Numbered from the stretch's first letter, positions 7,563 through 18,999 are shown. The stretch: DNA of 64,000 nt from Alphaproteobacteria bacterium (GCA_028284045.1 JANQSN010000049.1:16275-80274); one strand, 5' to 3'. Numbers and translations are program-made. The notes: generated by a model not told the origin, from the letters alone.

Positions 7563-7931
7563 ATGCCCCACGACCATCCCCATGGCGAGGGCGGGGGCGA
7601 GGGCGAGGACGCCGTCCGCCTGCTGGAGGCCGCGTTCATCGACGGGTTCCGCGCCGCGCCGGACAAGGCGAGCTTCCTGCGCCTGGCCGGCGTTCCGCTG
7701 GAATGGCGGGATGGGGACGGGCAGGGCTGGAAGCTGCTGGAGGTGCGGATCGCCGACAGCTTTGCCGTGGGCGCCGCAACGCCTGGCTTCGCAACGCCCG
7801 AGCTGGTCTACCATCCTTTCCCCGGCGCGATGATCCGCCAAACGACCGACCTGAGCTTCGTCTACCGCACCTTGAGCGAGACACGGACGCTGAGCTGGGC
7901 GGAGGCGACCGCGCCCCCGTCCGCGCCCTGA
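7563..7931 (+). CDS. Small protein with histidine-rich N-terminus, last gene of the guanidine operon
   Basis: A 122-residue protein I do not recognise. It begins MPHDHPHGEGGGEGED, an H/D/E-rich tract like nickel- or zinc-binding tails, then a compact soluble domain (LEAAFIDGFRAAPDKASFLRLAGVPLEW ... ELVYHPFPGAMIRQTTDLSFVYRTL). No signal peptide or membrane segment. It starts 5 bases after the gdmH stop (a TTG at 7554 overlapping that stop is an alternative). Because GdmH needs nickel and cyanobacterial GdmH relies on HypA/B-like accessory proteins that are absent here, a metal-delivery or assembly role for this protein is a reasonable hypothesis, not a demonstrated one. Confidence 0.8.
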   Translation: MPHDHPHGEGGGEGEDAVRLLEAAFIDGFRAAPDKASFLRLAGVPLEWRDGDGQGWKLLEVRIADSFAVGAATPGFATPELVYHPFPGAMIRQTTDLSFVYRTLSETRTLSWAEATAPPSAP

Positions 7932-8011
7932 TGATCGATGAGAGCAGGATTCACGCCTCGGCTGGCATCGCCCGTGGGCGATTCCAGCCAAGACGATCCT
8001 GCCTTGTGCTG

Positions 8012-8237
8012 AATCGACATTCATCGCCGCCGCTCACTGCAGCCCTCCCCCTTGATGGGGGAGGGTTGGGTGGGGGTGATGCTTGTCAGTGGGCAAAGCC
8101 GGACAAAGAGGCGCCATTCGACGGTCACGGGGTTGCGGCGCGAGATGGGCGCCTTGCAGGCGACGACGTCGTGCGGCGACATCACCCCCACCCTAACCCT
8201 CCCCCATCGAGGGGGAGGGAAGTTCTGAATGTCGATT
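8012..8237. repeat. MITE-like palindromic element, copy A
   Basis: A 226-bp intergenic element bounded by perfect 12-bp terminal inverted repeats, AATCGACATTCA (8012-8023) and TGAATGTCGATT (8226-8237). Just inside each end lies a near-identical ~40-bp arm in inverted orientation, each able to form its own hairpin (CCCTCCCCC-TTGAT-GGGGGAGGG at 8043-8065). It fills most of the 310-bp gap between the guanidine operon and the response-regulator gene and has no coding capacity. The arms may also end transcription from both sides. Related copies lie at 26084 and 63871. Confidence 0.75.
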
Positions 8238-8241
8238 GATC

Positions 8242-9987
8242 CTAAAGTACCAGCCGATTTCGCGCCAAGGCGAAGGCGTTGCCGGGTTGGTCCTGCTCGC
8301 CGGCGATGGCGCGGCCGGCGATCAGCCGGCATCCGGCGTCGATCGCCGTGTTGACCCCGCCCAGCGTGCTGAGGCCGTGGACATAGGGCTGAAGGGCCAG
8401 GCTCCGCGTCTCCCGGGCGAAGGTCCGGATCTCGCGGTAGAGGCGGGCCGGCTCCTCGCCGTTCGCGGCGTCGGCGATGCTCAGCGACAGCGATCGGACG
8501 CCCTCGTGGATGAACTGGGTGATGCGCGGGTGGCGGGGCCCGCATCTGAGGACCAGGAAGCGGCAACGGTCCCTGAGGAACGCCAGAGCATCGAAGATCC
8601 TTGAGGCGTCGCCCGCCCCGGCGGGTGGGATCATCTCGATGATCAGAACTTCCTGAAGCACCCGGTCCGGCACCTTGGACAGGCGGTCGACGAACGCCGC
8701 GCGATCCGGGCCGGCAAGGACCGAGAAATGGATCGGCAGCGTGATCATCACGTTGCGGCCGCTTTGCAGGACGGCGCGGAGGTCGGCGGTGACTTTGGCG
8801 GCGGTCAACAGGTCCATGCCGGAGATCAGCGGATGCACCGGCCCTTCGCCATCGTCCTCCTGGGGCAGCGGGAGAGGGGCCGCGCTCGGCAACCGGCAGG
8901 CCGCATGATAGCCGATGACCCGCTCCGACTCCGGGGTCCAGAGCGGCTGATAGGCGACGACGGCTTGATCGAGCAGCCGGGTCGCGAGGTTGCCGGCGCG
9001 CCCGTCCTGGCGGGGGGCGCGGGTGTTGAAGGCGTGCTCCAGCGCCGTGACCGTCGGCCGACGCCCCTCGCTGGCAAGCGCTTGCATCGCCAGGGTCGCC
9101 GAGGTCAGCGAGAGTTCGCGATACCGATGCTCCTTCTCGCCCAGCAGCTTGATGGAGATCTCGTTGGCGATTTTCTCCGTCTCGATCGCTGCCTCTTCCT
9201 CGTTCAGCGTCGGGAAGAACAGGAAAAACACCTCGTTGTCATAGCATCTGTACTCGGCCTGTTTGGGCAGCTGTGCTTCGATGATGTGTTTGGCGGTATC
9301 GATGATTTTTCCTGAGAACCTCGACCACTTGTCGCCGAGTTTTTCCTTGATCTCCGAGAGGTTGATGAACTGCAGCTTGCCGGCGGAGCCGCGCAGACCC
9401 TGGGCGTCGAGCGCCTCTTGCAGGCGCGCTCTGCCGTCACCGGCCGGTGGCGGGGTGGCGGGCGCGCCGCCCGACGGCGCCGGGGCCGGCGCCGGGGCCA
9501 GCGCCGGGGCCGGGGCGGGGGCCGGGGTTGGGGTCGGGGTCGGGGTCGGACTGCCGTCTCGCGTCAGCGCCTTGTACAGCTTGACCTGCTCCTCCTGGCG
9601 CATGCGGTCGATCCGCGAGACCTGGCGGAGGGTCGCCTCGACCTTCGCCAGCAGCACGTCATGGTCGATGGGCTTGGCCAGGTAGTCGTCGGCGCCCAGG
9701 CGCAGGCCGTCCACGACGTCTCCCCGTCCAGCGAGCGCCGACAGGAAGATGAAGGGCAGATCGGAGAGCTGGGGGTGATCCTGCCGGAGTTCCCGCAGGA
9801 CGTCGTGCCCGGACATTCTCGGCATGGTGATGTCGCAGAGCACCAGATCCGGCCGCCGCTCGCACAGCGCCGTCAGGGCTTGCTCGCCGTCGGTCGCCTC
9901 TCGGACATCGTGCCCGCCGAATTCGAGGATGCTGCGGATCGTCGACCGCACCGGCTCCTCGTCGTCAACGATCAGTATGGCGGCCAT
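8242..9987 (-). CDS. Response regulator with degenerate GGDEF-like and EAL-like output domains
   Basis: A 581-residue protein. The receiver domain (1-~125) is intact: VDDEEP, phosphoacceptor in LVLCDITMP (about D52), LSA and AKPI. A low-complexity PTPTPTPTPAPAPAPALAPAP linker (about 146-172) follows. The middle segment (about 195-325) resembles a diguanylate cyclase fold but has RCYDNEVFF where RYGGDEF would be. The C-terminal half resembles an EAL phosphodiesterase fold (VAYQPLWTPESERVIGYHAACRL) with the catalytic E of EAL replaced. Both output domains should be catalytically dead, perhaps acting as protein or c-di-GMP docking modules. It lies 81 bases downstream of the hybrid kinase gene on the same strand and is its likely partner. 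Confidence 0.8.
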   Translation of the reverse strand: MAAILIVDDEEPVRSTIRSILEFGGHDVREATDGEQALTALCERRPDLVLCDITMPRMSGHDVLRELRQDHPQLSDLPFIFLSALAGRGDVVDGLRLGADDYLAKPIDHDVLLAKVEATLRQVSRIDRMRQEEQVKLYKALTRDGSPTPTPTPTPAPAPAPALAPAPAPAPSGGAPATPPPAGDGRARLQEALDAQGLRGSAGKLQFINLSEIKEKLGDKWSRFSGKIIDTAKHIIEAQLPKQAEYRCYDNEVFFLFFPTLNEEEAAIETEKIANEISIKLLGEKEHRYRELSLTSATLAMQALASEGRRPTVTALEHAFNTRAPRQDGRAGNLATRLLDQAVVAYQPLWTPESERVIGYHAACRLPSAAPLPLPQEDDGEGPVHPLISGMDLLTAAKVTADLRAVLQSGRNVMITLPIHFSVLAGPDRAAFVDRLSKVPDRVLQEVLIIEMIPPAGAGDASRIFDALAFLRDRCRFLVLRCGPRHPRITQFIHEGVRSLSLSIADAANGEEPARLYREIRTFARETRSLALQPYVHGLSTLGGVNTAIDAGCRLIAGRAIAGEQDQPGNAFALARNRLVL

Positions 9988-10068
9988 AGGTCAGTCCCCA
10001 ATGCCCTAGTGGTGCGGCCGAAACGGATGGTTCCCATCCGCGGGGCGGCCGCGTCGCGAGACACGGCC

Positions 10069-13000
10069 CTACCGACCGGGTGCCGGCGGCACCGCCGCCA
10101 GGGCGTCCGGCTGTGCCGCCGCCCGCGGGTCGACGGATCCTGCCAGGCCCAAGACCGCCTTGCCGCGCGCGGCGGGGCGGTCCGGCCCCAACCGCCGCAG
10201 CGCCTCCGACAGCTCCACGCAGTCGTAGGGCTTGGGCAGCAGCTCGATGCCGTCATCGAAGTCGGTGTTCTGCGGAATGGCGTTCCGCGCGTAGCCGGAT
10301 GTCAGCAGGATCTTCAGATCGGGCCATCGCGCGCGCGCCTGCCGGGCAAGCTGCGGTCCCGTCATGCCGCCCGGCATGATGACGTCGGAGAACAGCAATG
10401 TGATCTCGGGCCGCTGCTCCAGGACCCGCAGCGCCGAATGGCCGTCCTCGGCTTCCAGGCAGTCGTAGCCCAGGGCTTCCAAGACGGCGACGGACGTGTC
10501 GCGAACATGGGGGTCGTCCTCCACCACCAGAACGGTCCCGCTGTCCACCGTGTCGACGGCCCGCTCCAGCAACGGCAGCTCGTCATCGATATCTGCGGTC
10601 AGGGCGCGCGGCAGGTACAACCGCACGCTGGTGCCGATCCCTTCCTCGCTGTCGATCTCGACATGGCCGCCGGACTGCTTGACGAACCCATAGACCATGC
10701 TGAGCCCCAGCCCGCTGCCCTTGCCGACCTCCTTCGTGGTGAAGAAGGGGTCGAAGACACGCGACAGGATGTCGGGCGACATGCCGGTTCCGGTATCCGT
10801 CACCGACAGCCGGACATAGTCTCCCGGTGGCAGTTCCGACCGCGGATCGAGGTCGCCCGGGTCGACCTGGGAATTGCAGGTGGCGATCGTCAGCGTGCCG
10901 CCGTCCGGCATGGCGTCGCGGGCATTGATGGACAGGTTGACCAGCGCGTTCCTGAGCTGCACCGGGTCGCAGAAGACGAACCACAGCGGCCGGGCCGCCT
11001 CGATCTGGATGTCGACGGTCTCGCCCAAGGTGCGGCCGAGCAGCTTCGTCGTTTCGCCGATCACCTGATTGAGGTCCAGGTCTTCCGGCCGCAACGCCTG
11101 GGTTCGGGAGAAGGCCAGGAGCTGGCTGATCAGGTCGGCGCCGTGCTTGCCGGCGGTATGGGCCCGCTCGACCAGCTTGCGGACGCGGTCGTCGCCGATA
11201 TGCTCGCGGGCCAGGCCGAGATTGCCGACGATCACCGTCAGCAGATTGTTGAAGTCATGCGCGACGCCGCCGGTGAGCTGGCCGACCGCCTCCATCTTCT
11301 GCGCCTGTGCCAGCCGCGCTTCGAGATTGCGGCGATCGGAGATGTCTCGGACGATCATGGTGAACTCGCGCCGGCCGCTCGCCATCCACGAGGACAGCGA
11401 GATCTCGATCGGGAATTCGGAGCCGTCCTTCCGGGTCCCGTTGTGTTCGAAGGTTGCGCCCGCCGGCTCCCGATCGGTCGGCAGTCCAAGCGTCTGCCAC
11501 TTCTCCGACCGCATGATGTCTTGAAGGTCCGGCCATATCATCTTGACATTGCTGCCGATTGCTTCATCCGCCGTGTAACCGAACATGCGCTCGGCTGCTT
11601 CGTTCCAAGACCTTATGGCTAAACTATTGTCGAACGATAATATTCCATCATTTGCTGCTTCCGTAATACTGCGAAAGCGTGTTTCACTTCCTCGGAGCGC
11701 TTTTTCTGATTTTCGTTGGCTAATGATGGTCGTCAGTGTTTCGGCGGCTGTGGACAGGAAATTGATCTCTGAGGGGCTGAGTACATGATCTCCTGATATC
11801 TGCAATGTTAGGGCGCCCAGGACTTCCCCGCCGTTTGCCAGCAAAGAACAGAATCCGGAGTTCTCCGTAGGGTTGTATCCGTGATGTTCTAGAGAGAATA
11901 GTTTGCAGGATTTTTCCGTATTGCCACACAGGCATGTATCAATCGGAATTCTTGTTGAAACATCGTAAGAGTCAATGCCATTCGAGCTTTCCGCAATTAT
12001 CGAGAAGTGGCGAGATTTACTGTCGAATTTGAACAATCTGGCGGCATAATTTATTGTTTTTGCAGATTTGCACACAATCGTTTCGAGTGCGAGATTCAAT
12101 ATGTCGGTCAAGCTTGCGCCACCAACGTCGTTCGAACTCATCGCAGCGCTCAAGATACCGCCAATGATCTGAAGTTCTCTGCATCTGTATTGCAGTTGTT
12201 CGTCAATGATCTTTCGTTCCGAGATATCTTCCTTGATGGCGACATAATGCGTTGCCGTGCCATCGTCATCTGTTATGACGCCGACGGTGGCGTATTCCCA
12301 GAATTCTTCTCCGCTCTTTTTTTTGTTCAGAATCTCGCCGCGCCAAACGCGGCCAGCCCTGATGGTATTCCACAGCGATTTGTAGGTTTGCGGAGAAGTC
12401 TTTCCGGATTGCAGAATTCTCGGATTCTTCCCGACGGCTTCTTCGCTTGTATAGCCTGTCAGCTTCTCGAAGGCCGGGTTCGCATACTCGATAGTTCCGT
12501 TCAAATCCGTTATGAAAACACCGGCCGGATTTTGCTCAACCGCCATGGACAGTTTTCTAAGCTCTTCTTCGTAGCGTTTTTGCGCAGTGATATCCGCTCT
12601 AATCAGCACATGCCCGCCATCGTGTGTTTCGTAACGTCGAACTTCGAACCACTGGCCGTCGTTTTTCCTTTGAATACTGATGTCGTGTTTATTGAATTTT
12701 CTCGTGGTTTGTTCGAGCAGCCATTCGGCCGCGTCCTGGCCATCGGGGATGATCACCTGCCGGCGCTCGACAAGGGCCTTCAACAGAGTCCCCCGTGTGA
12801 CGCCGGGCTTCAACAGGTCGGCGATGGCCGACAGCGAAGAACGATAGCTGGAATTGCAGAGCACCAGCCGATCATCGGCGTCGTACAAGGCGAAGCCGTC
12901 GGTGATCGCATCGACGGCATCCTTGAGCAGCCCGCGATGCTTCGCGTCGGACCGCTCCGCTTCGATCTGGGCCGTGATGTCGCTGCCGGTGCCCCGATAG

Positions 13001-13734
13001 CCCAGGAAGGTGCCGTCTTCATCGTAGTAGGGCAGGCCGTCGATCCTGACCCAGATCGTTCGGGTCTCATCGATCTTCGCCTGGTAGCGAAAGTCCCTGA
13101 ACGGACGGTGCGCCTCCAGGTCGGCAAGGTGATCGCACCACGCCTTATCGTTCTCGTCGGGCTGGCGGAGGTCTTCTCGGGATTTCCCGATCGCGGCCAG
13201 CGTCGGCTGGTTGAAAACCGATTGCCACCCCTCGGAGAACCAAGTGAAGCGCAGGTCGGGTCCCATTTCCCAGAACCACCCGGACGATGCGCTGGCGCAG
13301 TCGAGAAAGCGCTTCTTCAGCGCCTGGGCTTCTCTCTCCTGAGATCGGGACTGGTCGCGCAGGGCTCGGCGCTCGATGGCGTGGCGCAGGCTTTGCTCGA
13401 CCAGCGGGCCGCTCAGGTCCTCCTTCGACAGGCAGTCTTCGGCGCCGGCCGTGAGGGCCTGGGCGGTGAACCCGTCGTCGGTTCGTGCGCTGATGGCGAT
13501 GATCGGAAGCTGGGGCGCATGACGTCGAAGTGTCCGCAGCGCCTCCAGGCCGGCGCCATCGGGGCGATCGAGATCGAACAGGATCGCGCCGTCCGGCATC
13601 GCCGCCGCCGCCGCGAGCGCCTCCGCGACAGTCGTAACCGGCTCGACGGAGAGGGTTCCGCCCCCTCGGTCTCTCAGATTGCCCTCGATAATGGGGGCGA
13701 GAGCCGCGTTAAATTCAACTGAAAGTACATTCAT
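10069..13734 (-). CDS. Multi-PAS/GAF hybrid sensor histidine kinase
   Basis: A 1221-residue soluble kinase with no clear membrane helix. Order: receiver-like domain (~1-125), PAS (~145-260), PAS (~275-390), PAS (~395-510, MAVEQNPAGVFITDLNGTIEYANPAFEKLTGY), GAF (~530-690, with CLCG and nearby cysteines), PAS (~700-815), HisKA (GQLTGGVAHDFNNLLTVIVGN, phospho-His in AHDFNN), HATPase_c (NLSINARDAM ... DTGTGM ... GKGSGLGLSMVYGFVKQSGG) and a C-terminal receiver (LLFSDVIMPGG). The class is the blue-light/redox-type HWE-unrelated BvgS-like cytosolic hybrid. Residues ~340-715 are encoded by markedly AT-richer DNA than the rest. Signal unknown; position between guanidine and urea genes may be coincidental. 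Confidence 0.85.
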   Translation of the reverse strand: MNVLSVEFNAALAPIIEGNLRDRGGGTLSVEPVTTVAEALAAAAAMPDGAILFDLDRPDGAGLEALRTLRRHAPQLPIIAISARTDDGFTAQALTAGAEDCLSKEDLSGPLVEQSLRHAIERRALRDQSRSQEREAQALKKRFLDCASASSGWFWEMGPDLRFTWFSEGWQSVFNQPTLAAIGKSREDLRQPDENDKAWCDHLADLEAHRPFRDFRYQAKIDETRTIWVRIDGLPYYDEDGTFLGYRGTGSDITAQIEAERSDAKHRGLLKDAVDAITDGFALYDADDRLVLCNSSYRSSLSAIADLLKPGVTRGTLLKALVERRQVIIPDGQDAAEWLLEQTTRKFNKHDISIQRKNDGQWFEVRRYETHDGGHVLIRADITAQKRYEEELRKLSMAVEQNPAGVFITDLNGTIEYANPAFEKLTGYTSEEAVGKNPRILQSGKTSPQTYKSLWNTIRAGRVWRGEILNKKKSGEEFWEYATVGVITDDDGTATHYVAIKEDISERKIIDEQLQYRCRELQIIGGILSAAMSSNDVGGASLTDILNLALETIVCKSAKTINYAARLFKFDSKSRHFSIIAESSNGIDSYDVSTRIPIDTCLCGNTEKSCKLFSLEHHGYNPTENSGFCSLLANGGEVLGALTLQISGDHVLSPSEINFLSTAAETLTTIISQRKSEKALRGSETRFRSITEAANDGILSFDNSLAIRSWNEAAERMFGYTADEAIGSNVKMIWPDLQDIMRSEKWQTLGLPTDREPAGATFEHNGTRKDGSEFPIEISLSSWMASGRREFTMIVRDISDRRNLEARLAQAQKMEAVGQLTGGVAHDFNNLLTVIVGNLGLAREHIGDDRVRKLVERAHTAGKHGADLISQLLAFSRTQALRPEDLDLNQVIGETTKLLGRTLGETVDIQIEAARPLWFVFCDPVQLRNALVNLSINARDAMPDGGTLTIATCNSQVDPGDLDPRSELPPGDYVRLSVTDTGTGMSPDILSRVFDPFFTTKEVGKGSGLGLSMVYGFVKQSGGHVEIDSEEGIGTSVRLYLPRALTADIDDELPLLERAVDTVDSGTVLVVEDDPHVRDTSVAVLEALGYDCLEAEDGHSALRVLEQRPEITLLFSDVIMPGGMTGPQLARQARARWPDLKILLTSGYARNAIPQNTDFDDGIELLPKPYDCVELSEALRRLGPDRPAARGKAVLGLAGSVDPRAAAQPDALAAVPPAPGR

Positions 13735-13845
13735 GGTGGGGCTTCACAATTCATGAATACACTTCACCATAGACTAGTGCCTGCCTCGCCTGCTGAATCG
13801 GATCGTGCGAGCGTTAGCAGAATAGAAATTGTCTTACACGGGGAT

Positions 13846-13858
13846 CAGAAAATTTCTG
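13846..13858. promoter_or_regulatory. Palindrome in the promoter region of the hybrid kinase gene
   Basis: CAGAAAATTTCTG is a perfect 13-bp palindrome (6-bp arms, central A) in the AT-rich 203-bp gap between the kinase start (13734) and ureG. The surrounding TAAAATTAACAG/AGACAATTTCTATT sequence on the minus strand is the only promoter-like DNA here. Candidate operator; no regulator assigned. Confidence 0.25.
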
Positions 13859-13937
13859 TTAATTTTAGGAAGATACCTACACATACGCCGATCGCGACCC
13901 GTGCGCTGTGCCGGAGGGATGGCCGCGCCGCCGATGC

Positions 13938-14563
<626 letters not shown>

Positions 14564-14567
<4 letters not shown>

Positions 14568-15253
14568 GACCGGAACAGCCTCGTGTATTGGGTTTCGTGG
14601 CGCATGGCGGCGAGATCGACGGCGATGGCCGCCGCGCCGGGGCGATCCGCGCGGTGCGGCAGGGCCGCCGCCGCCAGTTCCATCACCGTGGGTTCCAACG
14701 CGGCGACCGCCCGCTGGCCGTCTGTCTGGCCCAAGGGGATCAGCCGGACCCCGGCGGAGATCAGGTTGGCGACCAGGGCGTTGAGGTAGAGCGGCAGCAT
14801 CTGCGCTACCGGCACGGCGAAGGCCGCGGCGGCCAGGCCCGCCGCCACCGGCAGCGTGGCCGGCACCGCCTGCGCGGCCAGCAGATGCGCGGCATCGTCC
14901 AGCCGCGGGTGCGGCCACGCCGCGCGCAGCGTCTTCAGGAACGCCGCGCCTTGAAGCTGGGTTTCCTGCGCCAGCTCCGAAGCACCGCTGAGGGCCGCGG
15001 CCAAGGCCGCCGCCTCGATCAGCCGCCGGTCATCCCGGTTGGCGGCGGCCGCGTGCGTCTCCAGCAGGAACCAGGCATCGCTGCGCCCGACGCCGAAGCG
15101 CAGCACGCCGTCGAGCCAGCGCACCAGGCCGTCGCGATCGGTGACGATCCCATCCGCCACCGCCGTTTCCAGGCCGTGGGAATAGCTGAACGCGCCCGTC
15201 GGGAAGGCCGGCGACAGCCAGCTTTGCAGGCGCAGCAGCGTTGTCGCCGTCAT
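14564..15253 (-). CDS. ureF: Urease accessory protein UreF
   Basis: A 229-residue all-helical chaperone that gates UreG GTPase activity during urease activation. Family hallmarks: [24 protein letters not shown] at residues 6-29, [25 protein letters not shown], and the C-terminal [10 protein letters not shown] tail. Start and stop both overlap neighbours by ATGA, showing translational coupling in ureE-ureF-ureG. Confidence 0.96.
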
Positions 15254-15720
15254 CCGTGATGATCCGGGCCGTGGCGATAGGCGCCGCCCTCTGGCTGGAA
15301 GGGGGCGGTCACGTCGCGAACCGCCGCGCCCAGGCCGCGCAGCATATCGGCGATCACCGGGTCGGGCCGGATCAGCAGCCGGCCGGCCGTGATCTGGCAG
15401 GGTACGTGCCGGTTGCCGACATGCCAGGCGAGCCGCGCCAGGTCGTCCGGGTCCTTGGCGGTCACCGCCAACAGCGGTTCGGGTGCGGCGTGGACGGCGA
15501 TCCAGCCGCCGCCGGCCAGGCTGAGCCCGTCGCCGTCCGCCAGCGCCGTCGCCTGTTCCAGGTCCAACAGCACGGCCGTCCCATCGTCGGTGGTCAGGCG
15601 GATGCGCCGTCGGTGGCGCAGGTCGTAGGGCAGCGTGACCCGGCCCTGCGCCCGGTTCGCCGGCCAGGCCCCGGCGCGCACGGCTGCCACGGCACGGGTT
15701 GGCGGGACGTCGTCGGTCAT
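15250..15720 (-). CDS. ureE: Urease accessory nickel metallochaperone UreE
   Basis: A 156-residue dimeric nickel-binding chaperone. The peptide-binding N-terminal domain has LPYDLRHRRRIRLTTDDG; the metal-binding domain carries LAWHVGNRHVPCQI with the conserved interface His, and [12 protein letters not shown] gives only a short histidine tail. The ATG at 15720 is preferred over one at 15735 because AAGGA lies 7 bases before it. Overlaps ureF by 4 bases and follows ureC by 26. Confidence 0.93.
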   Translation of the reverse strand: MTDDVPPTRAVAAVRAGAWPANRAQGRVTLPYDLRHRRRIRLTTDDGTAVLLDLEQATALADGDGLSLAGGGWIAVHAAPEPLLAVTAKDPDDLARLAWHVGNRHVPCQITAGRLLIRPDPVIADMLRGLGAAVRDVTAPFQPEGGAYRHGPDHHG

Positions 15721-15746
15721 CCCAGCGTCCTTCATGCGCGGGGCCG

Positions 15747-17459
<1,713 letters not shown>

Positions 17460-17464
17460 CGGCG

Positions 17465-17788
17465 TCAGCCCTCCCGATCCGGGCCGAGGGCGCCCATGAC
17501 GCGCCCCTGGAAACCGTAGACCCGCCGGGCGCCGGCGTAAGTGATCAGCGCGACGTCGCGGCTCTGCCCCGGCTCGAAGCGGATGGCGGTGCCGGCCGGG
17601 ATGTCGAGCCGCCGGCCCCGCGCGCGGTCGCGGTCGAAGGACAGGCCGGCATTTGTCTCCGCGAAATGGTAGTGGGAGCCGACCTGCACCGGCCGGTCGC
17701 CGGTATTGGTGACGGTGACGACCACCGCGTCGCGATCGGCATTCAGCACGATCTCGCCGTCGGCCGGCAGGATCTCGCCCGGGATCAT
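17465..17788 (-). CDS. ureB: Urease subunit beta UreB
   Basis: A 107-residue structural subunit of the (ABC)3 urease. Begins [16 protein letters not shown] and contains [19 protein letters not shown] and the [24 protein letters not shown] stretch, both standard. Fourteen bases after ureA and five before ureC. Confidence 0.97.
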   Translation of the reverse strand: MIPGEILPADGEIVLNADRDAVVVTVTNTGDRPVQVGSHYHFAETNAGLSFDRDRARGRRLDIPAGTAIRFEPGQSRDVALITYAGARRVYGFQGRVMGALGPDREG

Positions 17789-17802
17789 CTGCGTCCTCTC
17801 CT

Positions 17803-18105
17803 TCAGCGGATCGGGTCGTGGACGGTCACCAGTTTGGTGCCGTCGGGGAAGGTCGCTTCGACCTGCACCTCGGGGATCATCTCCGCGATGCCGGCCATCA
17901 CCTGGTCGCGGGTCAGCACCGTGGCGCCCGCCGCCATCAGGTCGGCGACGCTGCGGCCGTCGCGGGCACCCTCCAGCACGGAATCGGTGATCAGGGCGAC
18001 GGCCTCGGGGTGGTTCAGCTTCACCCCGCGCTCCAGCCGCCGGCGCGCCACCATGGCGGCGACGGCAATCAGCAGCTTGTCCTTTTCCCGCGGCGTCAGG
18101 TTCAC
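17803..18105 (-). CDS. ureA: Urease subunit gamma UreA
   Basis: A 100-residue urease subunit starting with [16 protein letters not shown], the invariant opening. The start must therefore be the GTG at 18105 (GGGGGGAAG precedes it); the longer open frame is read-through of ureD in another frame. Contains [23 protein letters not shown] and ends in [11 protein letters not shown], a normal C-terminus. Confidence 0.96.
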   Translation of the reverse strand: MNLTPREKDKLLIAVAAMVARRRLERGVKLNHPEAVALITDSVLEGARDGRSVADLMAAGATVLTRDQVMAGIAEMIPEVQVEATFPDGTKLVTVHDPIR

Positions 18106-18121
18106 GGTCTTCCCCCCACCT

Positions 18122-18997
18122 TCAGATGTGCCACAGCACCGGCAGCCGTGCCGGCCGACCCAAGGTCGCCGCCCGCAGCCAGGCCCAGAACCGCCCGAAC
18201 AGGCGCCGGACGGCCGCCGGATCGGCGCCGAGCACGCGCACCAGCAACACCCCCGGCAGCGCCGTCGCCGCCGCCTGCACGGCACCGTCGCCGATATCGG
18301 CCAGGCGCCAGCGGGCCGCGTCCAGAAGATCGGCGGCGCCGGGCGCGGCGTAGAGCGCCGTCGCCAGGCTGCGCGCCCCGGCGAGCGCCGCCGGGTGGTC
18401 GAGGGTCGCCCCGACATTGCCGTCCAGGCGCAGCGCGTCGGCCCAGACCAGCCTACCGTCCACCCGCACGCGCCAGTGCTCGTCCAGCCGTCCGCGGCGC
18501 ATCACCTCGCCGCGGCCGATCCGGCCGAACACCAGGATCTCGCCGGCCAGCAGCCGCCCGCCCGCCGCCAGGTCCGCCGTCGTCAGGCGGTCGAGCCGGG
18601 CGCCGTCGAACAGGATGGTGCCCTGGGGCAGCCATTCCAAAGCGGCGTCCTCCGCCACCGACAGGGCGACCTCTGCGACCGTGTCGGCGCCGGCCGCGCG
18701 GTAGACCTTCTCCGCCGCCTGGCCGCAGACCAGCAGATCGGCGCCGGGAGCAACGGTGACGGCCGTCCGGTAGCGGTCGCCGGACACCATGCCGCCGGAC
18801 AGGTTGGCCAGGACCAGGGTCAGCGGCTCGCCCGCCGCGGGCCTGGGCGTGAAACCGCGCAACGGCTGGTGCTGATAGAGATGGGCGAGACGGGTGGCGC
18901 GCCCGCGCCGGTCGGCGACGGCTGCCAGCGCGCCATCGGCCCGGCCGACCGGCGGGGCCTCCGGCACGCCGGCGGGCATCACGCTGCCGTCCATCAT
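18122..18997 (-). CDS. ureD: Urease accessory protein UreD
   Basis: A 291-residue scaffold that binds apo-urease and recruits UreF-UreG. Recognisable stretches: [39 protein letters not shown] and [15 protein letters not shown]. First of the ure genes, starting 2 bases after the urtE stop, which joins the transporter and enzyme genes in one transcription unit. The MM start allows either of two adjacent ATG codons. Confidence 0.95.
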   Translation of the reverse strand: MMDGSVMPAGVPEAPPVGRADGALAAVADRRGRATRLAHLYQHQPLRGFTPRPAAGEPLTLVLANLSGGMVSGDRYRTAVTVAPGADLLVCGQAAEKVYRAAGADTVAEVALSVAEDAALEWLPQGTILFDGARLDRLTTADLAAGGRLLAGEILVFGRIGRGEVMRRGRLDEHWRVRVDGRLVWADALRLDGNVGATLDHPAALAGARSLATALYAAPGAADLLDAARWRLADIGDGAVQAAATALPGVLLVRVLGADPAAVRRLFGRFWAWLRAATLGRPARLPVLWHI

Positions 18998-18999
18998 GA

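Noticed and set aside
8012..8237. CRISPR array
   Set aside because: Repeat units are inverted arms of one palindromic element, not regularly spaced direct repeats, and no cas genes are present.
9475..9550. GGGGCC/GGGGTC tandem repeat as a separate regulatory or G-quadruplex element
   Set aside because: It is fully explained as the coding sequence of the PT/PA linker; a quadruplex role is possible but unsupported.
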